Shown here: in pieces, positions 1-6,575 of the stretch
Layout of the letters: each line of letters opens with the position of its first letter
Position numbering within the stretch: the first letter of the stretch is position 1
Source: Gemmatimonadota bacterium
GTDB taxonomy: Bacteria; Gemmatimonadota; Gemmatimonadetes; Longimicrobiales; RSA9
DNA: 11,704 bases
NCBI GenBank assembly: GCA_019689775.1
Contig: JADGGV010000079.1
Coordinates: 1 to 11,704, forward strand
Direction: 5' to 3'
The notes under the pieces: model-generated
What the model was told of the DNA's origin: nothing
Database searches by the model: none
The model's input: the letters and a program-made list of their open reading frames with translations, nothing else
Program-made: the position numbers and the translations under genes

Positions 1-84
1 GCGTCCCTCCAAACCTGCTGCGGGCTGTGTTTGTCTTGGTTTGGCGGCGGGGGGGCGGCGGGGCCGGCGCGGGGACGACGGGGT

Positions 85-104
85 CCCGCGCCCGCGGGCG
101 CGGG
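85..104. repeat. 20-bp perfect GC palindrome downstream of the LLM gene
   Basis: CCCGCGCCCGCGGGCGCGGG is a perfect palindrome. It lies about 25 nt past the stop codon of the minus-strand LLM oxidoreductase gene and overlaps a second imperfect stem (67-91). It could form a strong hairpin at the transcript 3' end, but no U-tract follows on the minus strand, so calling it an intrinsic terminator is only a possibility. The rest of 1-129 holds no gene that I can support. Confidence 0.4.
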
Positions 105-129
105 TCGTTCCGGCGGCGGCGCCGTCGCC

Positions 130-1185
130 TCAGCGTGCGGGTTCCGCGAGGATCGCGCGCACCCGGGGTACGACCTCGCGGCCGTAAAGCTCGATGCAGC
201 GCAGGAGGAGCGGGTGGGCGAGCGGGCCGGCGCTGTACTTGAGGTCGAAGCGGGCGAGGCCGAGGGCGCGCGCGGTCGCGGCGATCTTGCGCGCCACGGT
301 CTCGGGCGAGCCGACGTAGAGGGAGCCGGCCTCGATCTCGCGCTCGAACTCGGCGGGCGTGATCGACGGCCAGCCTCGCTCGGCGCCGATGCGGTCGCGC
401 ATCTCGCGGTACGGCGGCCAGAACTCCTCGCGCGCCCGCGCGTCCGTCTCGGCGACGTACCCGGGCGAGTGCACGCCGACGGGGAGCGGCGGCAGGCCTC
501 GCTGCGCGAGCGCGCGATGGTACAGCTCGACGTAGGGCGCGAAGCGGCGCGGGTCGCCGCCGATGATGGCGAGCATGAGCGGCAGGCCGTAGCGCGCCGC
601 GCGCACCACGGACTCGGGGCTGCCGCCGACGCCGATCCAGGTCTTCAGCGCGCCGTGCTCGGTCCGGGGGAACACCCGCTGCGCGACGAGCGGCGGCCGC
701 GTCGTGCCGCGCCACGTGACCGGCTCGCCGGTGCGGTCGTGCTCCAGGAGCGCGGCGAACAGCTCCAGCTTTTCCTCGAACAGCGTCGCGTACTCCTCCA
801 GCCGGTAGCCGAAGAGCGGGAACGACTCGGTGAACGAGCCGCGCCCGAGGATGACCTCCGCGCGGCCGCCGGAGACCGCGTCGAGCGTGGCGAAGCGCTC
901 GAAGACGCGCACCGGGTCGTCCGTACTGAGGACGGTGACGGACGAGCCGAGGCGGATGCGCGTCGTCCGGCCGGCGATGGCCGCGAGCACCACCTCCGGC
1001 GCCGAGATGGCGAAGTCCGGGCGGTGGTGCTCGCCGAGGCCGATGAAGTCGATCCCCAGCTCGTCGGCGAGCACCGCCTCCTCGACGACGTCGCGGAGGA
1101 CCTGCGCCTGCGGGAGGACGCGGCCGTCGCCGCCGCGGGTGACGTCGCCGAACGTGTCGAGGCCGAGCTCGAGGTGCGTGGTCAT
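130..1185 (-). CDS. LLM class flavin-dependent oxidoreductase (Atu2307/SP_0267-type)
   Basis: 351-aa luciferase-like monooxygenase, predicted to be a cytosolic TIM-barrel enzyme that uses reduced flavin (FMN or F420) on an unknown substrate. The N-terminus ELGLDTFGDV, the GEHHRPDFAISAP segment (residues 51-63), RIRLGSSVTVLSTDDPVRVFE-like strand/helix (77-97) and LDAVSGGRAEVILGRGSFTE (101-120) are the hallmarks of the Atu2307/SP_0267 subfamily as I remember it. Length is normal for that group and the reading frame is intact. The ATG at 1183-1185 has no strong Shine-Dalgarno sequence, but the family-typical N-terminus starts right after it. The HTH gene lies 68 bp upstream on the same strand, so co-transcription is possible. 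The family assignment is strong; the physiological substrate cannot be read from sequence. Confidence 0.9.
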   Translation of the reverse strand: MTTHLELGLDTFGDVTRGGDGRVLPQAQVLRDVVEEAVLADELGIDFIGLGEHHRPDFAISAPEVVLAAIAGRTTRIRLGSSVTVLSTDDPVRVFERFATLDAVSGGRAEVILGRGSFTESFPLFGYRLEEYATLFEEKLELFAALLEHDRTGEPVTWRGTTRPPLVAQRVFPRTEHGALKTWIGVGGSPESVVRAARYGLPLMLAIIGGDPRRFAPYVELYHRALAQRGLPPLPVGVHSPGYVAETDARAREEFWPPYREMRDRIGAERGWPSITPAEFEREIEAGSLYVGSPETVARKIAATARALGLARFDLKYSAGPLAHPLLLRCIELYGREVVPRVRAILAEPAR

Positions 1186-1253
1186 GGTGTTCGCGACGAG
1201 GCTAGTGGGTCACCGTGTTTGCCGATTCGACGCAGCGCGGGGCCGCGATTCGA

Positions 1254-1673
1254 TCATTTCGGTCGCCTGGCGCTGGCAGGCGCCGTGCCTCGCTTCCTCG
1301 CGGCGCTCGAGGGCGCGGCACCCGTCTCCGCCGGGCGGATGTTGTTCAGGAACATGCGCGGGTCGCTTTCTGCGATCTGGAGGAGCCGGCGAGCGAGGGG
1401 AGCTGGAATTCTCTTCCCTTGCTCCCACGCCCGCACCGTGGGCGGGCTCACGCCGAGCGCCTTCGCAAACACCGGCTGAGACAGATCCATCTTCCCACGG
1501 AACCGCCGGCTGTCCGCCGCCTGGTAGTTCGGTGGCCGATCCACCTTGGTGCTGCGCGCGGTCACAGGGCGGCGCGTGACGCGCACGCCCTCCGTCTCTC
1601 CACGCTCGTACGCGATCGCCTCCTCGAGACCCGCCGCGATGAGCTTGCCGAGTTCAGTCCTCTCCCTGGACAT
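1254..1673 (-). CDS. XRE/HigA-NadS-like helix-turn-helix regulator (solitary antitoxin-like)
   Basis: 139-aa DNA-binding protein. An N-terminal helical part (MSRERTELGKLIAAGLEEAI) is followed by an HTH at about residues 63-105 containing LSQPVFAKALGVSPPTVRAWEQGKR, then LARRLLQIAESDP, the pattern of HigA/NadS-type antitoxins. The last 25 residues are a basic, low-complexity tail (SSAARKRGTAPASARRPK). I start it at the ATG at 1671-1673. The frame stays open to a TTG at 1868, but that extension runs through the 61-bp repeat array and is not HTH-like. No RelE/HigB-like toxin is visible on either side, whereas such antitoxins normally pair with one. The repeat array begins 64 bp upstream of the start and is a plausible operator region (inference). 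It may form a unit with the LLM gene downstream. Confidence 0.75.
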   Translation of the reverse strand: MSRERTELGKLIAAGLEEAIAYERGETEGVRVTRRPVTARSTKVDRPPNYQAADSRRFRGKMDLSQPVFAKALGVSPPTVRAWEQGKRIPAPLARRLLQIAESDPRMFLNNIRPAETGAAPSSAARKRGTAPASARRPK

Positions 1674-1736
1674 ACTCGAGCCGTCCGCTGTCCGCCGTCT
1701 ACCGTCCATCGGCCCCACCGTCCTCCGGCGCACCGA

Positions 1737-1898
1737 ATCCGCCAACCGCCAGGTCCGGGCGACGCGGGTGGCGGGTGGGTTGCGATATCTGCACACGATC
1801 CGCCAGCGGCGCTCGAGGCGAGCGCGCGAATGGCGGATTCTGTCCACTGGGCAGACACGATCCGCCAACCGTGCGTCCGCGGCCCCCGCGTGGCGGAT
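1737..1898. repeat. Tandem array of three ~61-bp units, each with ATCCGCCA...TGGCGGAT in inverted orientation
   Basis: ATCCGCCA occurs at 1737-1744, 1798-1805 and 1860-1867. Its complement TGGCGGAT occurs at 1831-1838 and 1891-1898, and a one-mismatch copy TGGCGGGT at 1769-1776. Internal spacers are 24, 25 and 23 nt, and both inter-unit linkers are exactly 21 nt. Two copies share the longer string ACACGATCCGCCA (1793-1805, 1855-1867). Octamer centres are 29-33 bp apart, close to three helical turns, with alternating direction. Spacer 2 has a nested perfect stem GCGCTCG-AGG-CGAGCGC (1809-1825) and spacer 3 has CGCGG-CCC-CCGCG (1877-1889). This could be a multi-site operator or a short palindromic intergenic repeat of the BIME kind. 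Confidence 0.75.
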
Positions 1899-2135
1899 TG
1901 AGCGCGCCGCCGACGCACCCCTCGAGCGCTACAGCGTCCGTCGCCGGGCCGCTCGGCCCGGGCCTGTGCGTTCCTGCGCCGTGCCGTGCGGATCGATGCG
2001 GACCCACCCGGTCTTGTGCCTCATCCCGTGCCCGATCCCGTGCCCATGGCCTCGTCCCCGCCCCGGCAGCGCGACCGCTGATACCGGAGCCGGAAGATAC
2101 GTCCGTTGGTTCCGGCTGCGCCCCCGCACCCGTCG

Positions 2136-2165
2136 GCGCCTCCGACCGTTCGGACGTGGAGGCGC
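2136..2165 (-). terminator. Hairpin downstream of the MFS gene, possible terminator
   Basis: GCGCCTCC (2136-2143) pairs perfectly with GGAGGCGC (2158-2165) around a 14-nt loop that contains CCGTTCGG. It lies about 70 nt beyond the stop codon of the minus-strand transporter. No U-run follows, so this is a weak terminator call based on stem strength and position. Confidence 0.25.
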
Positions 2166-2185
2166 AGGCGGAGGCACAACGCATC

Positions 2186-2193
2186 TGGCGGAT
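2186..2193 (+). repeat. Isolated TGGCGGAT octamer
   Basis: This is a seventh member of the octamer family that forms the array at 1737-1898, about 290 bp away and 39 bp past the 3' end of the transporter gene. It is not in phase with the ~31-bp spacing of the array. I noticed no exact copy elsewhere in the window. Confidence 0.4.
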
Positions 2194-2232
2194 TTCCCCT
2201 GATTCAGTGAGCAGCCCCCCGACGCCGATGCC

Positions 2233-3558
2233 CTACTCGTACTCCCCCTCGATATCCTTGCCCGTGAAGTCCTGCATCAGCGCCGCGGCTCCCAGGCTGA
2301 GCAGGGAGCAGGCCAGGATGTAGAGGGCGATGGCGGTGGAGGAGTGGGTCTTTCCGAAGAGCCAGGCGGCGATGAGCGGGGCGGGCCCGCCGGCGATGAC
2401 GGAGGCGAGCTGGTAGCCGAGCGAGGCGCCGCTGTAGCGGAGCCGGCCGGTGAAGGACTCGGCGATGAGGGCCGCTTGCGGACCGTACATCATGTCGTGC
2501 GGGATGATGGAGATGACGATGGCCAGGAAGACGAGCGGGAGGGCGGCGGTGTTCAGCAGGCCGAAGTAGATGAAGCCGATGGCGCCGGTCGCGGCGGCGC
2601 CGATCAGGTACATCTTGCGCCGGCCGATGCGGTCCGAGAGGTGGCCGGAGAGCGGGACGGTGATGAAGGAGAGCAGGGACGCGGAGAGCACGGTCAGGAG
2701 CAGGAAGTCGCGCGAGATGTGGAGCGTGCCGGTGCCGTAGGCGAAGACGAAGGCGGTGAAGATGTAGAACGGCGCCTGCTCGGCCATGCGGACGAACGCG
2801 GAGAGGACGATCTCCGTCGGGTGGCGGCGGATCACCTCGAGCATCGGCTGGCGGGCGACCTTCCGCTCGGCGACGATCCGCTGGAAGACGGGCGTCTCCA
2901 TGATGCCGAGGCGGATATAGAGGCCGATGCCGACGAGGACGAGGCTGAGCGCGAAGGGGATGCGCCAGCCCCAGGTGAGGAAGTCGTCGCCGGCGAGGCG
3001 GCTGAAGGCGAGCACGGCGAGGTTGGCGAGGAAGAGGCCGAGCGGGACGCCGAGCTGCGGCCAGGAGGCGACGAGGCCGCGGCTGCGACTGGAGCGCGCC
3101 CACTCCATCGACAGGAGCACCGAGCCGCCCCACTCGCCGCCGACGCCGACGCCCTGGATGAAGCGGAGCAGCGTGAGCAGCACGGCGCCCCAGATGCCGA
3201 TGCTGGCGTAGGTCGGCACGAGCGCCACGGCGAAGGTGGCGATGCCCATGAGCATGAGCGTGGCGACGAGCGTGGCCTTGCGGCCGATGCGGTCGCCGTA
3301 GTGGCCGAAGATGGCCGCGCCGACGGGGCGCGCCGCGAAGCCGACGGCGTAGACGCCGAACGCCTCGAGCGTGCCGACGAGCGGGTCCGACCTCGGGAAG
3401 AAGAGCTTCGCGAAGACGAGCCCGGTCACGGTGCTGTAGAGGAAGAAGTCGTACCACTCGATGGCGGTGCCGATCGTGCTCGCGATCACGGCGCGGCGGA
3501 GCTGGACGCGGTGCTCGGTCTCGGACAGCGCGGGGAGTGCGGAGGTCACCGTCGACAT
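2233..3558 (-). CDS. MFS transporter, metabolite:H+ symporter (MHS) family
   Basis: 441-aa inner-membrane proton symporter with about 12 hydrophobic segments, of the ProP/KgtP/ShiA-related MHS family, which import organic acids, betaines or aromatic acids. Diagnostic segments: TIGTAIEWYDFFLY (28-41, first helix), GHYGDRIGRK (86-95, the MFS loop 2-3 signature), RFIQGVGVGGEWGGS (132-146) and the repeat signature GHLSDRIGRR (305-314) in the second half. The length is typical and no frame break is visible. I start it at the ATG 3556-3558; a GTG two codons upstream (3564) is equally open, and neither has a clear Shine-Dalgarno sequence. It appears to be a single-gene unit, with a gene-poor region on either side. 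The substrate cannot be deduced. Confidence 0.9.
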   Translation of the reverse strand: MSTVTSALPALSETEHRVQLRRAVIASTIGTAIEWYDFFLYSTVTGLVFAKLFFPRSDPLVGTLEAFGVYAVGFAARPVGAAIFGHYGDRIGRKATLVATLMLMGIATFAVALVPTYASIGIWGAVLLTLLRFIQGVGVGGEWGGSVLLSMEWARSSRSRGLVASWPQLGVPLGLFLANLAVLAFSRLAGDDFLTWGWRIPFALSLVLVGIGLYIRLGIMETPVFQRIVAERKVARQPMLEVIRRHPTEIVLSAFVRMAEQAPFYIFTAFVFAYGTGTLHISRDFLLLTVLSASLLSFITVPLSGHLSDRIGRRKMYLIGAAATGAIGFIYFGLLNTAALPLVFLAIVISIIPHDMMYGPQAALIAESFTGRLRYSGASLGYQLASVIAGGPAPLIAAWLFGKTHSSTAIALYILACSLLSLGAAALMQDFTGKDIEGEYE

Positions 3559-3642
3559 GGGCACCCAGCGGTCGGGGTCCGGCGATGGCGTGGTGGCGGG
3601 GCGTCGGCCGGCGGCGTGGCCCGGCGCGCGTCGCCACCACGG

Positions 3643-3685
<43 letters not shown>

Positions 3686-3752
3686 GGGCCGCGCGGCGGG
3701 CGGGGGGGGCGCGGGGCGCGCGGGGGGGGCGCCCCCCCCCGGGGGGGGGCGT

Positions 3753-3772
3753 GGCTCGTCGCACGACGAGCC
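3753..3772. repeat. Perfect inverted repeat GGCTCGTCG-CA-CGACGAGCC
   Basis: Nine-bp arms around a 2-nt loop form a strong stem. It lies about 200 nt beyond the 3' end of the minus-strand cytochrome b unit and directly next to the G/C homopolymer blocks. It may be a transcript-end hairpin for that unit, but no U-tract follows. The context is suspect because of the neighbouring low-complexity sequence. Confidence 0.35.
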
Positions 3773-3975
3773 TCGCCGCAAGCGTAGGCGGGGAGGGCCG
3801 CGAGGGCAAGGCGCGCGCGCGTGGCCGAGCGTCCAGCGCCCGACGGGCCGTCGGTCGATTCGTCTGACGCGCGCGCGGCCCGACGCGTGCGCCGCGGCCG
3901 GCGCGCGGCGCGCGGTCGCGTCGCTCGCGGAGCCGTCGATGAGCCGAGCTGCGCGCTCGCCGGGCGGCGCGCGCT

Positions 3976-4521
3976 TCAGTGCTCCCGGTCGGGTGAGGCG
4001 GGCGCGTGCGCCCCGGCGCGGTGGACGAGCCGGCCCGTCTCCGGGTCGATCGTGATCAGCTCGATCGCGCCCGGCTCGGCCTCGATGCGCGTGTCCAGCT
4101 CGAGCGCGGTGTGGCGGTCGGCGTGTGCGGACGTCGCGCGGGCGAAGCGGACCCGCACGCGGTGGGGGCCGGGTGGGAGCGGCACCTCCCGCAGCACGTA
4201 GATCGGGCGGTCGCCGCGCGCGCCGGCGGGGGCCACGAGCGTCTCGGCGGCCGGTTCGTCGTCGATGCGAACGGCCAGCCGATAGGCGACGAGGCGGCCC
4301 TCGCAGACCTCGGGCGTCCGCATGTGGATCGGAAGCGCCTCCAGCTCCGCCGGGGTGCGCTTGCGGCAGTGTTCCTCCTTCTCCCCGCGCAGCCGCCAGG
4401 AGAGCCGCAGCACGCCGGTCGCTCCGCCCGGCGGATCGTACGGCGCGCGCGAGAGCCAGCCCAGGGCCGATGCACCCAGGGTCGTGACGAGCGCGAGGAC
4501 GGCGATCCGTGGGACGGTCAT
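3976..4521 (-). CDS. Uncharacterised exported/membrane-anchored protein, coupled to the cytochrome b fusion
   Basis: 181-aa protein that I do not recognise. Residues 4-22 (PRIAVLALVTTLGASALGW) form a signal anchor or signal peptide. The remainder is rich in predicted beta strands (VLRLSWRLRG, LVAYRLAVRIDDE, PHRVRVRFARA, ALELDTRIEAE, AIELITIDPETG), suggesting a small periplasmic beta-sandwich domain. Two cysteines (C52, C73) flank EALPIHMRTPE and could form a disulfide or bind a cofactor. The ATG at 4519-4521 overlaps the upstream gene's TGA (ATGA), and GGAGG sits 4 nt before it, so translation is coupled. This points to an accessory subunit or maturation factor of the cytochrome b complex. 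No catalytic motif is visible. Confidence 0.75.
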   Translation of the reverse strand: MTVPRIAVLALVTTLGASALGWLSRAPYDPPGGATGVLRLSWRLRGEKEEHCRKRTPAELEALPIHMRTPEVCEGRLVAYRLAVRIDDEPAAETLVAPAGARGDRPIYVLREVPLPPGPHRVRVRFARATSAHADRHTALELDTRIEAEPGAIELITIDPETGRLVHRAGAHAPASPDREH

Positions 4522-6092
4522 GCGACCTCCCCGGTCGGCTCGGCATCCGCGATCCGCCGTGCCCGGCAGAGCGCGACGAGATCGACCTCCGGCTCGCCGT
4601 CGCCTTGTCGCGCCGCGAGGGCGCCGATCTGGTCCGCGAACGCGCGCACCGCCTCGTGCAGCGCCACGCCCTCGCCGAGCGACGCCTGCACCAGCCGCAC
4701 CCGATTCCGGTCGACGCGCGCCTTCAGCTCCGCCTTGCGCCCGCCGAACAGCCGCGCCGCCGTCCACGTCACGCCCTCGCGCGTGCGACCGTCGTGCTCC
4801 GCGCAGCCGACGACGAGGACGCCGCCGGCGCCGCCGCGGAGCAGCAGCTCCACGGTCGAGGAGTGCATGGCGCCGACGCACGGCACGCCCAGGTAGGCCG
4901 CGCCGCAGCGCTCGGCCTCCGCGCGCGCCGCGCTCCACGCGCAGCCGACGATGACGACGTCGCGGCTGCCGGGCTTGCGGTCGGCCACGAACGCCCGGAC
5001 CTCGGCGATCTGGTCCCGCGCCGTCACGCCGAGCGGCCCGATCGCCATCGGCGGGCAGGAGCCGATGCAGATCCCGCACGATGTGCACAGCTCGATCTTC
5101 ACCCGGGCGACGAGCCCCGCTCGCCCGTCCGCGCGCGGCACCATCTCGATCGCCTCGTACGGGCAGTCCCGCACGCACTGCTCGCAGCCGGTGCAGGCGC
5201 GCTCGTTCACGGTGGCGGGGGCGGGGAGCCGCGCCCGCTTCGGCCGCGTCAACCACGGGACGGCGACGCAGAGCCCGACGACGAGCGGGCCCAGCGCCCA
5301 CGCGCTCCAGGCGGGGAGCCGCTGGGCGACGGGGAGCCAGAAGCCGAAGAACCAGTCGAGCGGGACGCGGTCGCCGGTGCGGAGCAGGTCGGCGGCCGGC
5401 AGCAGCGGCGCCGGCCAGAGCACCGCCAGCAGGGTGAGCGCGGCGAGGCTCCCCCAGAGCACGCCGCGCGCCGGGAGGAGCACGGCGCGGGCCACGCGCG
5501 CCACGTGCACCCAGAGCAGGACGCCGAGCCCGATCGGCAGCGCGATGTGGGCGAACAGGTTCACGAAGAAGAACGCGCTCGGCACCGGGCGCTCGCCGAC
5601 GAAGGACCGGCCGATCGGCTCGCCGAAGATCGGCAGCACATCGAGGAAGCGCGCGCCCTGGATCGCCAGGAGCTGCGCGTGCGCATCCCACACCAGCACG
5701 TAGCCGGTCCAGCCGCACGCCAGGAACGCGCCGAGCAGGAACACGCCGCTGACCCAGGCGAGCGCGCGGGGGCCCCACGTCCGCCGCTGGGCGTACATGC
5801 GGAACGCGTGCACCGCGGTCGCGACGATGACGGCGTCGGAGGCGAAGCGGTGCAGCGAGCGGATCCAGCGGCCGGTCCACGGCTGCGCCCCGATGCGGCT
5901 CACGGACGCGTGGGGCGCGCCGATCCGGTAGAAGAGCAGCAGATAGATCCCCGTGGCGATGAGCACGACCAGCAGCGCGGCTGCGATGGCGCCGCTGTGG
6001 TAGAGCGGGTTGTGCCGGGAGGTGTAGACGCGGTTCAGCCACGCGTCGAGGCGGGCGAGGGCCCGGTAGCTGGCTCTTGGCTCGTCGCTCAC
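4518..6092 (-). CDS. Cytochrome b / 2x[4Fe-4S] ferredoxin / MvhD-like fusion (hydrogenase iron-sulfur subunit family)
   Basis: 524-aa membrane redox protein. Residues ~1-205 are a cytochrome b N-terminal domain: WLNRVYTSRHNPLYHSG, four membrane helices and two bis-His pairs, H81/H95 and H182/H196, at bc1-like spacing. Two further helices follow, with PLDWFFGFW (244-252) where bc1/b6f enzymes carry PEWY. A ferredoxin domain (~295-350) has CxxCxxCxxxCP twice: C300/303/306/310 and C336/339/342/346. The C-terminal ~380-480 resembles MvhD/FlpD (VVIVGCAWS, GVPCVGAMH, VLVVGCAEHDGRTREG), with cysteines C384, C396, C405 and C430, but lacks two usual cluster cysteines. It is likely a quinone-linked oxidoreductase exchanging electrons with a soluble Fe-S partner (inference). 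I chose the GTG at 6090-6092, preceded by AGGA, over the GTG at 6158, which has no ribosome site. It is divergent from the oxidoreductase operon. Confidence 0.85.
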   Translation of the reverse strand: MSDEPRASYRALARLDAWLNRVYTSRHNPLYHSGAIAAALLVVLIATGIYLLLFYRIGAPHASVSRIGAQPWTGRWIRSLHRFASDAVIVATAVHAFRMYAQRRTWGPRALAWVSGVFLLGAFLACGWTGYVLVWDAHAQLLAIQGARFLDVLPIFGEPIGRSFVGERPVPSAFFFVNLFAHIALPIGLGVLLWVHVARVARAVLLPARGVLWGSLAALTLLAVLWPAPLLPAADLLRTGDRVPLDWFFGFWLPVAQRLPAWSAWALGPLVVGLCVAVPWLTRPKRARLPAPATVNERACTGCEQCVRDCPYEAIEMVPRADGRAGLVARVKIELCTSCGICIGSCPPMAIGPLGVTARDQIAEVRAFVADRKPGSRDVVIVGCAWSAARAEAERCGAAYLGVPCVGAMHSSTVELLLRGGAGGVLVVGCAEHDGRTREGVTWTAARLFGGRKAELKARVDRNRVRLVQASLGEGVALHEAVRAFADQIGALAARQGDGEPEVDLVALCRARRIADAEPTGEVA

Positions 6093-6370
6093 GTGGTTCC
6101 TGGGCTCGGGTCGGAGGCTCGGGCTCGACTTCTCGCCCGGTGCGGCGGCGCGCGACACGAGGCGCGCCCGCCCGAAGCTAACCCGCCGTGTCGGGGGATG
6201 TCGTCGGGGAATCCCTCACCGTAGAACCAGGGTTTGCCTGCATCCGAAGTAGGCGATCCCCCGGTTTCGCGCCGCGCTTCCGCCATTAGCCTGCATATCC
6301 GCATGCACAAGTCCGCTTTTGCCTGATCGGGCGGCGCGGCCGCACGACCGGGCCACCTCACGGAGGGATC
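6093..6370. promoter_or_regulatory. Divergent intergenic region between the cytochrome b unit and the heme-copper operon
   Basis: The 278 bp between outward-facing genes must hold promoters for both units. It contains the least GC-biased sequence nearby (about 6225-6330), a TGCAT-N6-ATGCA dyad at 6292-6307 and a stem-like GCCTGC/GTAGGC pair around 6235-6253. I see no convincing -35/-10 pair and no FNR/NnrR-type TTGAT-N4-ATCAA site. The upstream ~66 bp would be coding if the alternative GTG start at 6158 is used. Confidence 0.4.
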
Positions 6371-6559
6371 ATGTCCACCGAAGCCCGGAGCGGTCCGCAC
6401 CCGTCCTCCGACCCAGCGCCGGAGTCCGTCCCCCTCGGTCAACGCCTGTTCGACAACTGGGCCCTGCTCCTCGTCGCGGGGGTCCTGATCATGGCGCTGA
6501 TCTACACGGGGTGGGGGCTCTGGGAGGTCGCCACCATGCCGCCGGCCACGCTGCCGTAG
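6371..6559 (+). CDS. Small single-helix protein, possible subunit IIa (CbaD-like) of the heme-copper enzyme
   Basis: 62-aa protein: a polar Pro/Ser-rich N-terminus (1-22), then RLFDNWALLLVAGVLIMALI leading into YTGWGLWEV, one transmembrane helix (about 29-52). The ATG is preceded by GGAGGG, and the gene is 16 bp upstream of the CuA subunit gene, so it is the first cistron of the operon. In ba3-type oxidases a one-helix subunit IIa replaces the first helix of subunit II. Size, topology and position fit, but sequence similarity at this length cannot prove it. Here subunit II keeps its own helix, so the roles may differ. Confidence 0.7.
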   Translation: MSTEARSGPHPSSDPAPESVPLGQRLFDNWALLLVAGVLIMALIYTGWGLWEVATMPPATLP

Positions 6560-6575
6560 GCCGCCGGAGGAGAAC

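Larger units (their letters stand above)
1674..2232. other. Gene-free intergenic region with repeats and hairpins
   Basis: I see no credible coding region in these 559 bases. Open frames on both strands are Arg/Pro-rich and resemble no family. The stretch holds the ATCCGCCA/TGGCGGAT array (1737-1898), a strong stem CCGGGCCG-CT-CGGCCCGG (1944-1961), a 12-nt tandem duplication ATCCCGTGCCCG (2023-2046, last base changed), a stem GCGCCTCC/GGAGGCGC (2136-2165) and an isolated octamer copy (2186-2193). Confidence 0.6.

Noticed and set aside
31..1479. Long plus-strand open frame opposite the LLM and HTH genes
   Set aside because: The translation is Arg/Glu/Ala-rich with no family features and is the antisense shadow of clear minus-strand genes in GC-rich DNA.
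1674..1868. N-terminal extension of the HTH protein to a TTG at 1868
   Set aside because: The extension merely translates the octamer repeats and is not HTH-like; the ATG at 1673 is the natural start.
1737..1898. CRISPR array
   Set aside because: The repeated unit is only 8-13 nt and alternates in orientation, and no cas gene is near.
1737..1898. Integron attC sites
   Set aside because: No R/L core sites (GTTRRRY) and no integrase are visible.
4522..6042. In-frame N-terminal extension of the 181-aa protein
   Set aside because: It is Arg-rich low-complexity translation overlapping the cytochrome b gene in another frame; the ATG at 4521 has GGAGG and a signal anchor.
4509..6224. 571-codon plus-strand open frame
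   Set aside because: Antisense shadow of the cytochrome b fusion, whose heme and Fe-S motifs are unmistakable.
6234..6300. Sigma70-type promoter for the operon
   Set aside because: Partial matches (TTGCCT, TAGCCT, CATATC) do not have acceptable spacing or quality.
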